64,000 bases of DNA from Bin87 sp965197635 (GTDB taxonomy: Bacteria > Chloroflexota > Dehalococcoidia > Lucifugimonadales > UBA3495): contig CBDANN010000008.1 in NCBI GenBank assembly GCA_965197635.1, forward strand, positions 1,178,001 through 1,242,000, read 5' to 3'. The notes below the pieces were generated by a model, which saw only the letters and a program-made list of their open reading frames with translations, ran no database searches and was not told the origin of the DNA. The position numbers were made by a program, and so were the translations under genes. This document shows, piece after piece, positions 17,238-26,060 of the stretch; position 1 is the first letter of the stretch; each line of letters begins with the position of its first letter.

Positions 17238-17582
17238 ATGAACAAAATCGAAGCCATATTTCGCCCGGAACGCCTTGAGAACATCAAAACCGCCCTCAGC
17301 GAAGTCGGTATCGTGGGTCTTACCGTAACTCAGGTCTCCGGGCGCGGCGCCCAGGGGGGTGTCGAAGTGACCGCGGCCCGCGGCTTGGGCACCTACCGCA
17401 TCGATATGCTGCCAAAAGTCAAGCTGGAAGTGGTGGTCAACGACGCCGAAACTGACAAAGCTGTGGACGTGATCCGCACCAACGCCATCACCGGCGCACC
17501 CGGCGACGGCAAAATCTTCATCTCCCCGGTCGCCGACGCCATCCGCATTCGTACCGGCGAGCACGGCCCCGACGCCGTTTAG
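17238..17582 (+). CDS. glnB: P-II family nitrogen regulatory protein
   Basis: The 114-residue trimeric signal protein matches GlnB/GlnK along its whole length: MNKIEAIFRPERLENIKTAL, LPKVKLEVVV, TGAPGDGKIFI and the C-terminal IRIRTGE. The T-loop is about two residues longer than in E. coli GlnB and reads GRGAQGGVEV...GTYRIDMLPK. It keeps the tyrosine at the uridylylation position but lacks the usual basic pair. GGAG precedes the ATG. No amtB or glnA is adjacent; it follows the acyl-CoA ligase gene by 27 bases. Confidence 0.88.
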   Translation: MNKIEAIFRPERLENIKTALSEVGIVGLTVTQVSGRGAQGGVEVTAARGLGTYRIDMLPKVKLEVVVNDAETDKAVDVIRTNAITGAPGDGKIFISPVADAIRIRTGEHGPDAV

Positions 17583-17707
17583 CAGAGTAGGGCACCCTTA
17601 CGGAACGGACCCGCAAACCCGCCAAAGAAGGACTCGGAAATCCTTACGCAATCCGAACGCTCCGATTGTAATATATGGTCGCACTTGCAGTAATTGGAGT
17701 CGACCAA

Positions 17708-18190
17708 ATGCCTGAACCCCGTTATTGGCTGTTCAAGTCCGAACCGTCTTCGTATTCCTACGACGACCTGGAAACCGAGGATGATCAAACCGCCGAGTGG
17801 GACGGTGTCCGCAACTACCAGGCCCGCAACTTCATGCGCGACGATATGCGCGTTGGCGACTACATCCTTTTCTACCACAGCAACGCCAAGCCGCCTGGCG
17901 TGATCGCCACCGCACGCCTCGTCCGCGAAGCCTACCCCGACGACACCGCGTGGGATCCCAACTCCCGCTACTACGATTCCAAGTCCGACCCGGCCAGCCC
18001 TACGTGGCTCATGGTGGACATCAAGGCCGAACGACGCCTCCCTCGTTTCATCAGCCTGAACGAGCTGAAAGCGAACCCCGCATTAGCCGATATGCAGGTG
18101 ATCAAGCGCGGCCAACGCCTATCCATCCAGCCGGTGACGGTGGAGGAATGGGCGGAAGTTCTGGCGATGGCGGAGCGGGAGGTACTATAA
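17708..18190 (+). CDS. EVE domain protein
   Basis: The 160 residues cover one EVE domain (PUA-like), from RYWLFKSEPSSYSYDDL through GVRNYQARNFMRDDMRVGD and YHSNAKPPGVIATARLV to the end. EVE domains bind modified bases in DNA or RNA, and in bacteria are found both as housekeeping proteins and fused to restriction enzymes. GGAG precedes the ATG at eight bases; an in-frame ATG eleven codons upstream lacks one. It stands alone before a palindromic element and a helicase gene. Confidence 0.87.
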   Translation: MPEPRYWLFKSEPSSYSYDDLETEDDQTAEWDGVRNYQARNFMRDDMRVGDYILFYHSNAKPPGVIATARLVREAYPDDTAWDPNSRYYDSKSDPASPTWLMVDIKAERRLPRFISLNELKANPALADMQVIKRGQRLSIQPVTVEEWAEVLAMAEREVL

Positions 18191-18204
18191 TAGCCCCATA
18201 TACT

Positions 18205-18364
18205 GGGCAATCGCATATGGGCAGTTTAATGCCCGTCATTCCTGCGAAAGCAGGAATCCAGTGATCGAATTCGTTAATTACGTTTCCAATTCGTTCATGT
18301 TGTGGTCTTATGGACCCCGGCTTTCGCCGGAGTGACGGGGTTGTAATTTCAAATGCGATTGCCC
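18205..18364. repeat. 160-bp nested inverted-repeat element
   Basis: The outer arms GGGCAATCGCAT and ATGCGATTGCCC are perfect 12-bp inverted repeats. Inside, at 18232-18339, a second unit has ends starting CCCGTCATTCC and finishing GGAGTGACGGG. Each of its arms contains its own small GCGAAAGC-type hairpin. The inner unit matches the common GTCATTCC...GAAAGC...GGAATCCA class of dispersed bacterial repeat. It is non-coding and ends 40 bases before the helicase start. Confidence 0.7.
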
Positions 18365-18404
18365 TGGCTCCAGATATGGTTTAGGTTCCGTTGAGCAGGT
18401 AGAT

Positions 18405-20453
18405 ATGGTAGCCCTCGACCAGTCCCAGTTGGATTTTTGTCAATCGAATAGTTTGAACAACCGTTTGCTGGCTCCAGCCGGCTGCGGTAAGACTATTTCC
18501 CTATTGCATCGTTGTCGGGCTTTGCTGGAGCAGTTTGACCGGCCACAGCGTTTCCTTTTGCTCAGTTTCACCAATGCGGCAGCGGCTGAAATGACGGAAC
18601 GCTTGGCAACCGACCCGGATTTCTCCAAGCTCCGGAACGCAGTGAGGGCTACTACGCTGAATTCGTGGGGTTGGCGCAGGTTGCGTAGCCATCACAGCAA
18701 TGCCACCCTGCTCGCCGATAGCACTCGACGGTTTTTTGCTGTCAGGAATCAACTGGCGCCAATTGTAGAAAAACATCCGCCGATCTCCCCACTGCTGAAA
18801 AGAGCCGGGGGGCCACGCGACCTGATGGTAGTCATTGACGCTTTGAAGTCCCTGCGCTTCGACCACAGCCAGCACACCAACTTTGATAAATTCAGCGCGC
18901 ACGTTGATACGCTGGAATCACGAGGTTTGAGTGCGCTGATGGACAAGCAATTCGACGAATTGACGCGAATGGACGTATTGGAAGGCCCGCGCGCGCAAGG
19001 GGAAAACGGCGAAGCGGCTTCCGAAAGCCGTAGGCAATTCTATGACAATTTCTTTCGTTTCTGGCGCCAAGCGGTAGAGCGACTTCACGGGGAGCTAACC
19101 TTCACGTTTGAAGACCAGAAATATTGGAACTACCTGGATTTGCCTACGGCAGGCCCGATCCTCGCCCCAAACCGGTTCCACCATGTCCTGGTTGATGAGT
19201 TTCAAGACATCAACCCGCTGGACCTGGCTTTGATTGACCTTATTGTCAAAGCGCACGACGCTTCCCTTACCATAGTGGGGGATGATGACCAAGCCATCTT
19301 TGAATGGCGGGGCGCCAGCCCCGAATTCATACTAGAACCAGAAGCCCACTTTGAACGGCGTTTCACCAGCCACACACTGGAAGTGAACTACCGGTCGCCT
19401 CGCAACATCGTGCATCATTCCCAGAAGCTGATTGCCCACAATAAACGTCGGGTCAGCAAGATAGTCAGAGGCTTACCTACAAACCAGGATGCTCGTATCG
19501 AAATCGTCCCGATTAACGACATCAAAACCGAACTGGATTTCGTTACGAACATTGTCCGCGAGACTAGGCCAGGCCGGGTTGCCGTCATAGGCAGAATGCG
19601 CGCGCAGCTTATCCCCTACGAAATTCACTTTGCCTCCAACGAAGTAGAATTTGAGACCGCTACAGATTTGGACCTGTTCCAGAACAAGGCCTTCTCGGAT
19701 ATAACCGAAATGCTGGAAATTCGTGACCGGAAGCACGAGCAAAATTGGCCGGGCCAATCCGTCAAGTCAGTCATTGCGATGTGCAATCTGATACGGCGTC
19801 GGCCATTTGGTCGGAAGGACCGTGAAAGCTTGACAGGCTACCTCAACTCCATAGCTCCGGTCACCGCCGAAGCAGCAGTAGCAGCCATACCCAACTATCC
19901 CGGTGCATTCAGTGGCAAGACCGCATCCCGCTTGTACGCCTCGGCGGCCAACTTTCTGAATACAGAAAGTACGGCGGAAGCTTTGCTCTGCTTGGACAAA
20001 GAGTTTGACGGGCTGAGTTACGACTTCGAAAGGGCAGAAGACGAGATATTTTATATAGACCCGCCTTTGCGTCAACTAGCCACTCTTGTTGAACAAAAAG
20101 GCTGGACTGGTATCCAACTTGCTCAGATGATACAAAAGGCTCAGAGCCGAATCAGAGAGTTCAACGCGCGAAGTGAGGACAACAAAGGACCCGAAGGGTT
20201 GCTCCAGCGCCCCCTGCACTTGATGACTGCCACCCGGTCCAAGGGTAAGGAATTCGAAACGGTCGTAATCCTCAGCGCGCTGGACCAAGTCTGGCCACAT
20301 TACAGAACGGAGACGGAGGCGGAAATGGAAGCCGAACGGCGCCTGTTCTATGTGGCCTTCACCAGGGCCAAAGAGCAGGTTCTGATGCTGGTCGGCCCCG
20401 ACCAGGCACCGCTGAGTCCTTTCGTCCATGAGTTGGACCTCCCCGGCGCATAA
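18405..20453 (+). CDS. UvrD/Rep-type superfamily 1 helicase
   Basis: The 682-residue protein shows the SF1A motifs in order: Walker A APAGCGKT at about 23-30, LLLSFTNAAAAEM (Ia), DEFQD near 264 (II), VGDDDQAIFEWRGA (III), LEVNYRSPRNIV (IV), MTATRSKGKEFE (V) and LFYVAFTRAKEQ (VI). There is no C-terminal nuclease domain. It probably unwinds DNA in repair; the short 2A/2B region is unlike PcrA. Codon use looks less GC-biased than its neighbours and a repeat element lies just upstream, so horizontal transfer is possible. Confidence 0.87.
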   Translation: MVALDQSQLDFCQSNSLNNRLLAPAGCGKTISLLHRCRALLEQFDRPQRFLLLSFTNAAAAEMTERLATDPDFSKLRNAVRATTLNSWGWRRLRSHHSNATLLADSTRRFFAVRNQLAPIVEKHPPISPLLKRAGGPRDLMVVIDALKSLRFDHSQHTNFDKFSAHVDTLESRGLSALMDKQFDELTRMDVLEGPRAQGENGEAASESRRQFYDNFFRFWRQAVERLHGELTFTFEDQKYWNYLDLPTAGPILAPNRFHHVLVDEFQDINPLDLALIDLIVKAHDASLTIVGDDDQAIFEWRGASPEFILEPEAHFERRFTSHTLEVNYRSPRNIVHHSQKLIAHNKRRVSKIVRGLPTNQDARIEIVPINDIKTELDFVTNIVRETRPGRVAVIGRMRAQLIPYEIHFASNEVEFETATDLDLFQNKAFSDITEMLEIRDRKHEQNWPGQSVKSVIAMCNLIRRRPFGRKDRESLTGYLNSIAPVTAEAAVAAIPNYPGAFSGKTASRLYASAANFLNTESTAEALLCLDKEFDGLSYDFERAEDEIFYIDPPLRQLATLVEQKGWTGIQLAQMIQKAQSRIREFNARSEDNKGPEGLLQRPLHLMTATRSKGKEFETVVILSALDQVWPHYRTETEAEMEAERRLFYVAFTRAKEQVLMLVGPDQAPLSPFVHELDLPGA

Positions 20454-20522
20454 ATCCGGGGAGTTCTGAAACGCCGATGGTGTAGGGCGGATAGTCATTT
20501 GCCCCAACGTTGTGTTGTGTAT

Positions 20523-22196
20523 TTACAACGCCCCGCTTATCGAAATATCCAATAGAGCCGGCTTCCTGCTCTCAAATGCCCGTTTGATGGCCGGCCCGAT
20601 TTGCGCCGGGTCGTCCACCCGCTCGCCGTGCACCCCCATCGCTTGCGCCATCATCGCCAGGTCCAGCCGGTTCGCAAAGTCCATGCCCACATAGTCGCTG
20701 GCTCGATCCCGGTCGTCCAGCATATCCCGCAGGTACACCTCCATGTTCACCTTCAGGATGCGGTAGGCTTGGTTGTTGCAGATGGCGTACACCACCGGGA
20801 TGTTGTAGCGGCTGGCCGTCCACAGCGCCTGCACCGTGTACATGGACGCGCCGTCTCCTACCACCGCCAGCACCGGCCGGTCGGGATGCGCCAGTTTCAC
20901 GCCCAGGGCGCCCGGCATCGCCCAACCCAAAGCGCCGCCACGAATGCCGTAGATATCCCCAGCATTTTCAAAATCGAAAGCCCGGTTCAGCGCCGGTCGT
21001 GAGGTGACCGCTTCGTCGGCCACGATGGTATCCGGCGGCACGGCTGCGGCCAGTTCGTGCATCATCCGTTCCACCGGCATCGGACGGTTGTCCCACGTCG
21101 GCTTGATGCGCTCCTGGTAGCGCTCCGCGTCCCGCTGCCGCGCCGCCGCCAGCGTGACCGCCCGAGTCGCCGCCGCCTCCTGCTGGCTGCCGCTCATACT
21201 GGACTCCAGAGAGTCGGCCAGGTCAGCCATCCCCGCCGCCGGGTCGGCCATGATGCCCACTTCCGTCGGGTAGCTCTTCTCAATCTCCCAGTAGTTGCTG
21301 TCCAGGTGGATCAACTTCGTGTCCGGGTTCAGGAACGGAACGTCAACGTACAGGAACGAGGCGAACACGTCCGTCCCCACGGCCAGCACCACGTCGGCGT
21401 TGGCGAACTGCCGCGCCGTAGCCGGGCTGTTCAGGTTAAGCATCCCACCCCATTGCGGGTGAGCGGTCGGAAAGTTAACCTCCGAGTAGGACGTTGCCAA
21501 CACCCGCGCCCCGGTCTGCTCTGCCACCCGCGCCACCTGCTCCGCTGCGCCCGACTGCGCCACCCGGTCTCCAACTACAATCACCGGATTTTCCGCCGAG
21601 GCCAGCAATTCCGTTGCTCGGTCCACCGCCGCCGCATCCGGCCGAATGCGGAAGAACCCTTCCGACGACGCCACCGGCTCGAAATCAACCTCTTCGTCCA
21701 TGGTGTCCCACGGAAACGAAACGAAAACCGGCCCCGTTGGCGGCGTCTTGGCTTCCTTGAACGCCCTGCGTATAGCCACCGGAATGTCCGAGGCATGGCG
21801 AATTTCAACGCTCCACTTGGTGTACTGCTCCGTCATCTCCACCAGGTCGCCGGACAGCACGGGTTCGCTGATCAGCATCCGGGTGTCGGAGTTCCCCGCC
21901 GTCAACACCAGCGGTGTCCCGCCCCGAAAGGCGTTGTACAGCGCGCTGATCCCGTTGGCCAGTCCTCCTGCAATGTGGATATTGGCGAATGCCGGCTTCC
22001 CCGTCGCCCGCGCATAACCGTCGGCCATGCCGACCGCCGTGCCTTCCTGGAGAGCCTGGATGTACTGCAACTGGGGAAAATCCTGCAGACCGTCCAAAAA
22101 CGGTGTCTCGCTGGTGCCCGGGTTGCCGAAGATGTACTCCACGCCTTCCGCCACCAGCATCTGGGCCAAGGCATGCTTGCCAAGCATTCGCGTCAT
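20523..22196 (-). CDS. TPP-dependent decarboxylase/carboligase, benzoylformate decarboxylase-like
   Basis: The 557-residue enzyme has the three-domain POX/PDC fold. The TPP-activating Glu51 is in QEGTAVGMADGYA. His74 in ANIHIAGG is the position of the catalytic histidine of benzoylformate decarboxylase, and GNPGTSETPF matches that enzyme's GNPGSNELPF. The TPP/Mg motif VVGDGASMYTVQAL with NNQAY lies near residue 430. It could decarboxylate a 2-oxoacid or carboligate aldehydes; the substrate is not known. It is the distal gene after the VOC/BrnAT operon on the same strand. Confidence 0.85.
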   Translation of the reverse strand: MTRMLGKHALAQMLVAEGVEYIFGNPGTSETPFLDGLQDFPQLQYIQALQEGTAVGMADGYARATGKPAFANIHIAGGLANGISALYNAFRGGTPLVLTAGNSDTRMLISEPVLSGDLVEMTEQYTKWSVEIRHASDIPVAIRRAFKEAKTPPTGPVFVSFPWDTMDEEVDFEPVASSEGFFRIRPDAAAVDRATELLASAENPVIVVGDRVAQSGAAEQVARVAEQTGARVLATSYSEVNFPTAHPQWGGMLNLNSPATARQFANADVVLAVGTDVFASFLYVDVPFLNPDTKLIHLDSNYWEIEKSYPTEVGIMADPAAGMADLADSLESSMSGSQQEAAATRAVTLAAARQRDAERYQERIKPTWDNRPMPVERMMHELAAAVPPDTIVADEAVTSRPALNRAFDFENAGDIYGIRGGALGWAMPGALGVKLAHPDRPVLAVVGDGASMYTVQALWTASRYNIPVVYAICNNQAYRILKVNMEVYLRDMLDDRDRASDYVGMDFANRLDLAMMAQAMGVHGERVDDPAQIGPAIKRAFESRKPALLDISISGAL

Positions 22197-22227
22197 GATC
22201 TACCCCCTGATCTGAGTGATTGCTAAG

Positions 22228-22253
22228 CCCCTCTCCCAACGGAGGGAGAGGGG
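22228..22253. repeat. Palindromic repeat between VOC and TPP-enzyme genes
   Basis: CCCCTCTCCC and GGGAGAGGGG form a 10-bp perfect stem with a 6-base loop. It is the same palindrome family as the one at 13319-13342 and again sits at a gene end, just downstream of the VOC gene on the minus strand. Confidence 0.6.
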
Positions 22254-22278
22254 TCGGCGTGAACGAAGTTCCGGTTCC

Positions 22279-22686
22279 CTACTGGTAAATCATCCATTCC
22301 AGCAGGTTGTTGTCCGGGTCGCGAGCGTAAAGGCTCACTGCCGGCAAGATCCCCCGTTGTCGCGCGCCCTTGCGCGGCCCCGGTCCTCGAATGACTTCCA
22401 CCCCGGCGTCAGCCAGCATCTGCTGACAATCTTCAACACTGCCATCCCACACGAAGCAGATGTCAGTGCAACCCGGTACCGCCGTGGGCCCCCGGTAATC
22501 CGCCAGATGCCCTTCGGGGTGTACGTTGATTTTGGAGTCGCCAATCTGGATGGAGAAGATGGTCGCGGCGCCAGCCCGCCACTCCTCTTCGTCGTTAATG
22601 GCGAAGCCAATCTTCTTGTAAAACGCCACCAGCCGTTCGGCGTCGGCGGTGGGCATCGCGATGTGATCAATTCCGACCGTAGCCAT
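22279..22686 (-). CDS. VOC family (glyoxalase-like) protein
   Basis: The 135 residues form one vicinal-oxygen-chelate domain, with two beta-alpha-beta-beta-beta halves from GIDHIAMPTADAERLVAFY to the typical end ARDPDNNLLEWMIYQ. His9, His/Glu in the centre and the final Glu are plausible metal ligands. The reaction is unknown. AAGGAG lies eight bases before the ATG, which shares a base with the stop of the brnA-like gene (TGATG). Confidence 0.82.
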   Translation of the reverse strand: MATVGIDHIAMPTADAERLVAFYKKIGFAINDEEEWRAGAATIFSIQIGDSKINVHPEGHLADYRGPTAVPGCTDICFVWDGSVEDCQQMLADAGVEVIRGPGPRKGARQRGILPAVSLYARDPDNNLLEWMIYQ

Positions 22687-22916
22687 CAGACTGTCTCCTT
22701 CTTCTCGGCTTTCTCTGCGTACCGCTCCGGCCACAGTTCTTCCGGCCGGCGTGCCGGCTTGTCAAAGCCGTCCGGATAAACTTCTTTGAAGGTCTTGGCA
22801 GTGGCCCAAAATTCTTCGTCCAATTCAGGGTTGTCCGGGTCGGCGGCGATGCCGGCCATAATGGCGGCCTCTTCCTCGGGGGTGGGCCAGATGGTATCAG
22901 GTTTAAGCTTGGGCAT
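22686..22916 (-). CDS. brnA: BrnA-like antitoxin
   Basis: The 76 residues include WPTPEEEAAIMAGIAADPDNPELDEEF, the core seen in BrnA antitoxins and the related DNA-binding partners of BrnT. The C-terminal part is charged (RPEELWPERYAEKAEKKE) and lacks a clear ribbon-helix-helix, so it may be a shortened or divergent member. Its start overlaps the end of brnT by 14 bases, the order toxin-antitoxin typical of this system. Confidence 0.68.
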   Translation of the reverse strand: MPKLKPDTIWPTPEEEAAIMAGIAADPDNPELDEEFWATAKTFKEVYPDGFDKPARRPEELWPERYAEKAEKKETV

Positions 22917-23166
22917 AATCTCTCATCTCCCTGGGACTTGCTTTGCGAAGACTGATGATGCGTTTTATGTGTCCGCGCTCCGTATAGACAACGGTGTACA
23001 GCCGCGCGCCGATATAGCTGGTGGCGACCCAGCGCAATTCGCCGTGTGTCGTGTTTGGATTATATACCGCAGTGTCCCATTCAAAGGCGTATATGGCAGT
23101 GAAGTCCATCTCGTGCTTCTCGACGTTCTCCCGCCGCTTGCGCTCGTCCCACTCGTAATCGTTCAC
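22903..23166 (-). CDS. brnT: BrnT-family toxin (RNase)
   Basis: The 87 residues match BrnT: YEWDERKRRENVEKHEMDF at the N-terminus and the RelE-like end YTVVYTERGHIKRIISLRKASPREMRDY. BrnT is a ribosome-independent RNase of the RelE fold. The start is a GTG whose GTGA overlaps the stop of the upstream hydrolase gene, with GAAGG close before it. A longer frame exists upstream but falls inside the hydrolase gene. It forms a toxin-antitoxin pair with the following gene. Confidence 0.82.
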   Translation of the reverse strand: MNDYEWDERKRRENVEKHEMDFTAIYAFEWDTAVYNPNTTHGELRWVATSYIGARLYTVVYTERGHIKRIISLRKASPREMRDYAQA

Positions 23167-24095
23167 CGCGCCTTCATCACCTGTCCCCGCGTCGCTGCTA
23201 TCCGGCGCAGGAAATCCAGGATAATGCGCCGGGTATCCAGGGCCGCCTCGTTGGTCATCAGGCCATGTTCCGCGCCGCCGATGATGTGCAGTTCGGCGTT
23301 GGAAATGCCGGCCCCCAGGCTGCGCCCGCACTCCACCGGAATCCGGCTGTCAGCGTCGCCATGCACCACCAGCGTGGGCATCTGCAATTCCTGCAGCCGC
23401 GATTCCAGAGAGTCACCGATGTCAAGGTACGCCTGTTGGGTAGCCGCGATGCCGTCGATCCGGCCCAGGTTCTCCTGGGCGATGCGGGCAAAACGCTCCG
23501 GGTCGTCGGACGCCATCTGCGGAAAACGGTCCGACAGGGCTTGTTCCACCGCAGCTGACCGGCCCACCGCGGCGATCCGGTCCTTGATCTGTTGCAGTTC
23601 CTGCCTGCGGACTTCCCGCTGCGCTTCTTGCGAATAGGACATCGTGTTGATCAACAACAACGATGCCGTAGCCTCCGGATAGTCCAGCGCGAACTGCATC
23701 GCAATCGGCCCGCCCGCCGACGACCCCAGGATATGTGCTTGGTCGATACCCAGATGCTGCAACAACTCACGCAGGTCTCGCGCACAATTTTCCATGTCGT
23801 AACCGCCGGGCGGGGCGTCCGAATCACCGCAAGCCCGTCGGTCGTAAAAAACGCATCGGTAGTTTTCCGACAATGCTCCCGCCTGCCGGTTGATTGTGTC
23901 CCGGCTCCCATCCCCGCCGCCCAGTCCACCGTGTATCAACGCCAGAACTGGAGCGCCGTCAGCGCCATGCACTTCGTAGTGCATCTGGTAATCATTGATG
24001 TGCGCGAAAGCCATAAGACGATCCCATCCGTATTCAGGTTCTGCGTCAATATATCCCGTGGGTAATTTACTGGCAAGGACGCCCGGTTTGCCCAT
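23163..24095 (-). CDS. Alpha/beta-fold hydrolase
   Basis: The 310-residue protein shows IHGGLGGG (oxyanion), the nucleophile elbow GSSAGGP, Asp in VVHGDADSRIP and His in GAEHGLM. The first 35 residues precede the fold and look unstructured. It resembles proline iminopeptidase and meta-cleavage hydrolases; the substrate is open. AGGAGG is six bases before the chosen ATG, so the in-frame start ten codons upstream is rejected. It is the first gene of an operon that continues into brnT, brnA and the VOC gene by overlapping codons. Confidence 0.84.
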   Translation of the reverse strand: MGKPGVLASKLPTGYIDAEPEYGWDRLMAFAHINDYQMHYEVHGADGAPVLALIHGGLGGGDGSRDTINRQAGALSENYRCVFYDRRACGDSDAPPGGYDMENCARDLRELLQHLGIDQAHILGSSAGGPIAMQFALDYPEATASLLLINTMSYSQEAQREVRRQELQQIKDRIAAVGRSAAVEQALSDRFPQMASDDPERFARIAQENLGRIDGIAATQQAYLDIGDSLESRLQELQMPTLVVHGDADSRIPVECGRSLGAGISNAELHIIGGAEHGLMTNEAALDTRRIILDFLRRIAATRGQVMKAR

Positions 24096-24168
24096 TGCTG
24101 TCCTCCTATCCGTCTCCGTTCTCAAAACCTCTTATGCTAAAATTATGGCGTGAACTTGGAGCAACGGT

Positions 24169-25365
24169 ATGACCACCCAAAACCACATCTACTTTGACCA
24201 CGCGGGCACCACGCCTATGGACGAGCGCGTCCTTCAGGCCATGTTGCCCTATTTCACCCAGCTGTACGGCAACGCTTCCAGCGTCCACACCGTCGGACAG
24301 GAAGCGCGTTACGCCCTGGATGCCGCCCGCGAGCGCGTCGCCAAGGTGCTCAATTGCCGCAACCGCGAGGTCGTTTTCACTAGCGGCGGCACCGAGTCCG
24401 ACAACGCCGCTATCTTGGGCGCAGCCTTCGCTCTGGAGGAAACCGGCCGCCACGTCATCACCGCCGCCGCCGAGCACCACGCCGTCCTCCACGCCTGCCA
24501 GGTTTTGGAAAACCGGGAATGGGAGGTCTCGCATCTTCCCGTTGACGATTACGGTCAAGTTCAACCGGACCGGGTGTATAACGCCATCACCGACCAGACC
24601 ACCGTCGTCTCAGTGATGTACGCCAACAACGAAATTGGCACCATCAACCCGATTCCTGAAATCTCCGCCGCCGTCAAGCAACGCGCGCAGGAACTCGACC
24701 GCACTATCGTAATGCACACCGACGCCGTTCAAGCCGCCGGTTTTCTCGACCTCGACGTTCGCCGGTTGGGCGTGGACATGATGAGCCTGTCGGGTCACAA
24801 GTTCTACGGCCCCAAAGGCGTCGGCGTGCTCTTCATCCGTCGTGGCGTTCCGTTTCTGCCACTCATCACTGGAGGTGGTCAGGAACGCGAGCGTCGTTCG
24901 GGCACGGAGAACGTTGCGGGCATCATTGGCCTGTCCGTGGCCCTGGATCTGGCCGACGCGGAACGCGAGGACGCAGGCGCACATTGCGGTGCGTTGCGTG
25001 ACCGCATCATTGCCGAGATTGCCAACCAAATCCCCGATGCGATTCTCAACGGCCACCCCAGCGATCGTCTTCCCAACAACATCAACTTCTCCTTTGAAGG
25101 TGTTGAAGGCGAGTCGATCTTGCTCGGCCTCGACTTGCAGGGAATCGCCGCCAGCAGCGGTAGCGCATGCAGCAGCGGATCACTGGAACCCTCCCATGTT
25201 CTCCTGGCCTTGGGGCAGACCGCCGACACCGCTCGCGGTTCCCTTCGCATCACCCTGGGCAAGCACAACACCGACGCGGAGGTTGACCGCCTGCTGGCGG
25301 TCCTCACCGGCCTCATCGCCGACCTGCGCCAAATGCCTACTCTAACCGAGACATACGATGCCTAA
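24169..25365 (+). CDS. Cysteine desulfurase (NifS/IscS family)
   Basis: The 398-residue PLP enzyme takes sulfur from cysteine for Fe-S clusters, thiolation or, in some cases, selenium supply. His103 in AEHHAV stacks on PLP, Lys211 in SGHKFYGPKG binds it, and the active Cys334 lies in GSACSSGS. The long IscS-like active loop after ASSGSAC is of group I type. GGAG precedes the ATG by seven bases. It overlaps the next gene by eight bases. No iscU or sel gene adjoins, so its specific job is not fixed. Confidence 0.9.
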   Translation: MTTQNHIYFDHAGTTPMDERVLQAMLPYFTQLYGNASSVHTVGQEARYALDAARERVAKVLNCRNREVVFTSGGTESDNAAILGAAFALEETGRHVITAAAEHHAVLHACQVLENREWEVSHLPVDDYGQVQPDRVYNAITDQTTVVSVMYANNEIGTINPIPEISAAVKQRAQELDRTIVMHTDAVQAAGFLDLDVRRLGVDMMSLSGHKFYGPKGVGVLFIRRGVPFLPLITGGGQERERRSGTENVAGIIGLSVALDLADAEREDAGAHCGALRDRIIAEIANQIPDAILNGHPSDRLPNNINFSFEGVEGESILLGLDLQGIAASSGSACSSGSLEPSHVLLALGQTADTARGSLRITLGKHNTDAEVDRLLAVLTGLIADLRQMPTLTETYDA

Positions 25366-26014
25366 ATTATCCGTCCGCTACCACATCCCTGGGTTAGCTG
25401 TGGCGATACTGGTTGTGCTGGCGGTGGCCGCCGGCATGGCGTGCTCATCTCAATCCCCGAATATAGGAAAGTACTACAAAGGCCGCATACTTCACATAAG
25501 CGTTGCCGCCATGGCACGCGCCGACGAGCTGCGCTGGACCACATCTACTCGCTATCCCGCTCAAGGCGTTACCGACGAACCGCTCTACCGGCTGGAACCT
25601 GAATCCAACGAGAACGAACTGATTTTGGTTCGGGTCAAAGTCGAAAACCATACCGCCACCAGCGCAATAGTCAACGTGAACCACGAATCGGCGCAACTGC
25701 GCGATTTCCTTCAAGGCCGCTACTTCCCCATCGACGTCGGTACCCGTGCTGAAGAAGCCAGCGTCCCGGAAAATCCCTCTGACCGTTGCAGCGTCCCGGT
25801 CAACCCGGACGCGCCCACCGACTGCGTAAAGTTCCTTTGGAACGCTACTTACGAAGAAGTCCAACCCGACGGCGCAATAAAACTGGTGCAACGCGCCCAG
25901 GAGTTGCCCAAAGGAACCGGCCTGGACGGGTGGTTGATATTCGAAGTCCCTAAAGACACCCAGTTCCGTTCCTTCCGGTGGGGCGCCGGCGACACGGTGA
26001 CCATTGACTTCTAG
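25358..26014 (+). CDS. Predicted lipoprotein of unknown function
   Basis: The 218 residues start with a signal peptide (about residues 11-28, LAVAILVVLAVAAGMAC) that ends in a cysteine, so lipidation at Cys29 is likely, though Gly at -3 is not the ideal lipobox residue. The mature part is a beta-rich domain (ENELILVRVKVENHTATSAIVNV) like DUF4352-type extracellular domains. Two further cysteines near 144 and 157 could pair. It overlaps the cysteine desulfurase gene. I do not recognise a function. Confidence 0.72.
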   Translation: MPKLSVRYHIPGLAVAILVVLAVAAGMACSSQSPNIGKYYKGRILHISVAAMARADELRWTTSTRYPAQGVTDEPLYRLEPESNENELILVRVKVENHTATSAIVNVNHESAQLRDFLQGRYFPIDVGTRAEEASVPENPSDRCSVPVNPDAPTDCVKFLWNATYEEVQPDGAIKLVQRAQELPKGTGLDGWLIFEVPKDTQFRSFRWGAGDTVTIDF

Positions 26015-26060
26015 CTTGAGCAGTTTTCTCGCAGGGAACGGGAACCACACGGCCTGACCG

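Noticed and set aside
20470..20510. GTAGGGCGGATAGTCATTTGCCCC looked like a MITE relic
   Set aside because: It matches the MITE centre only loosely and lacks terminal repeats.
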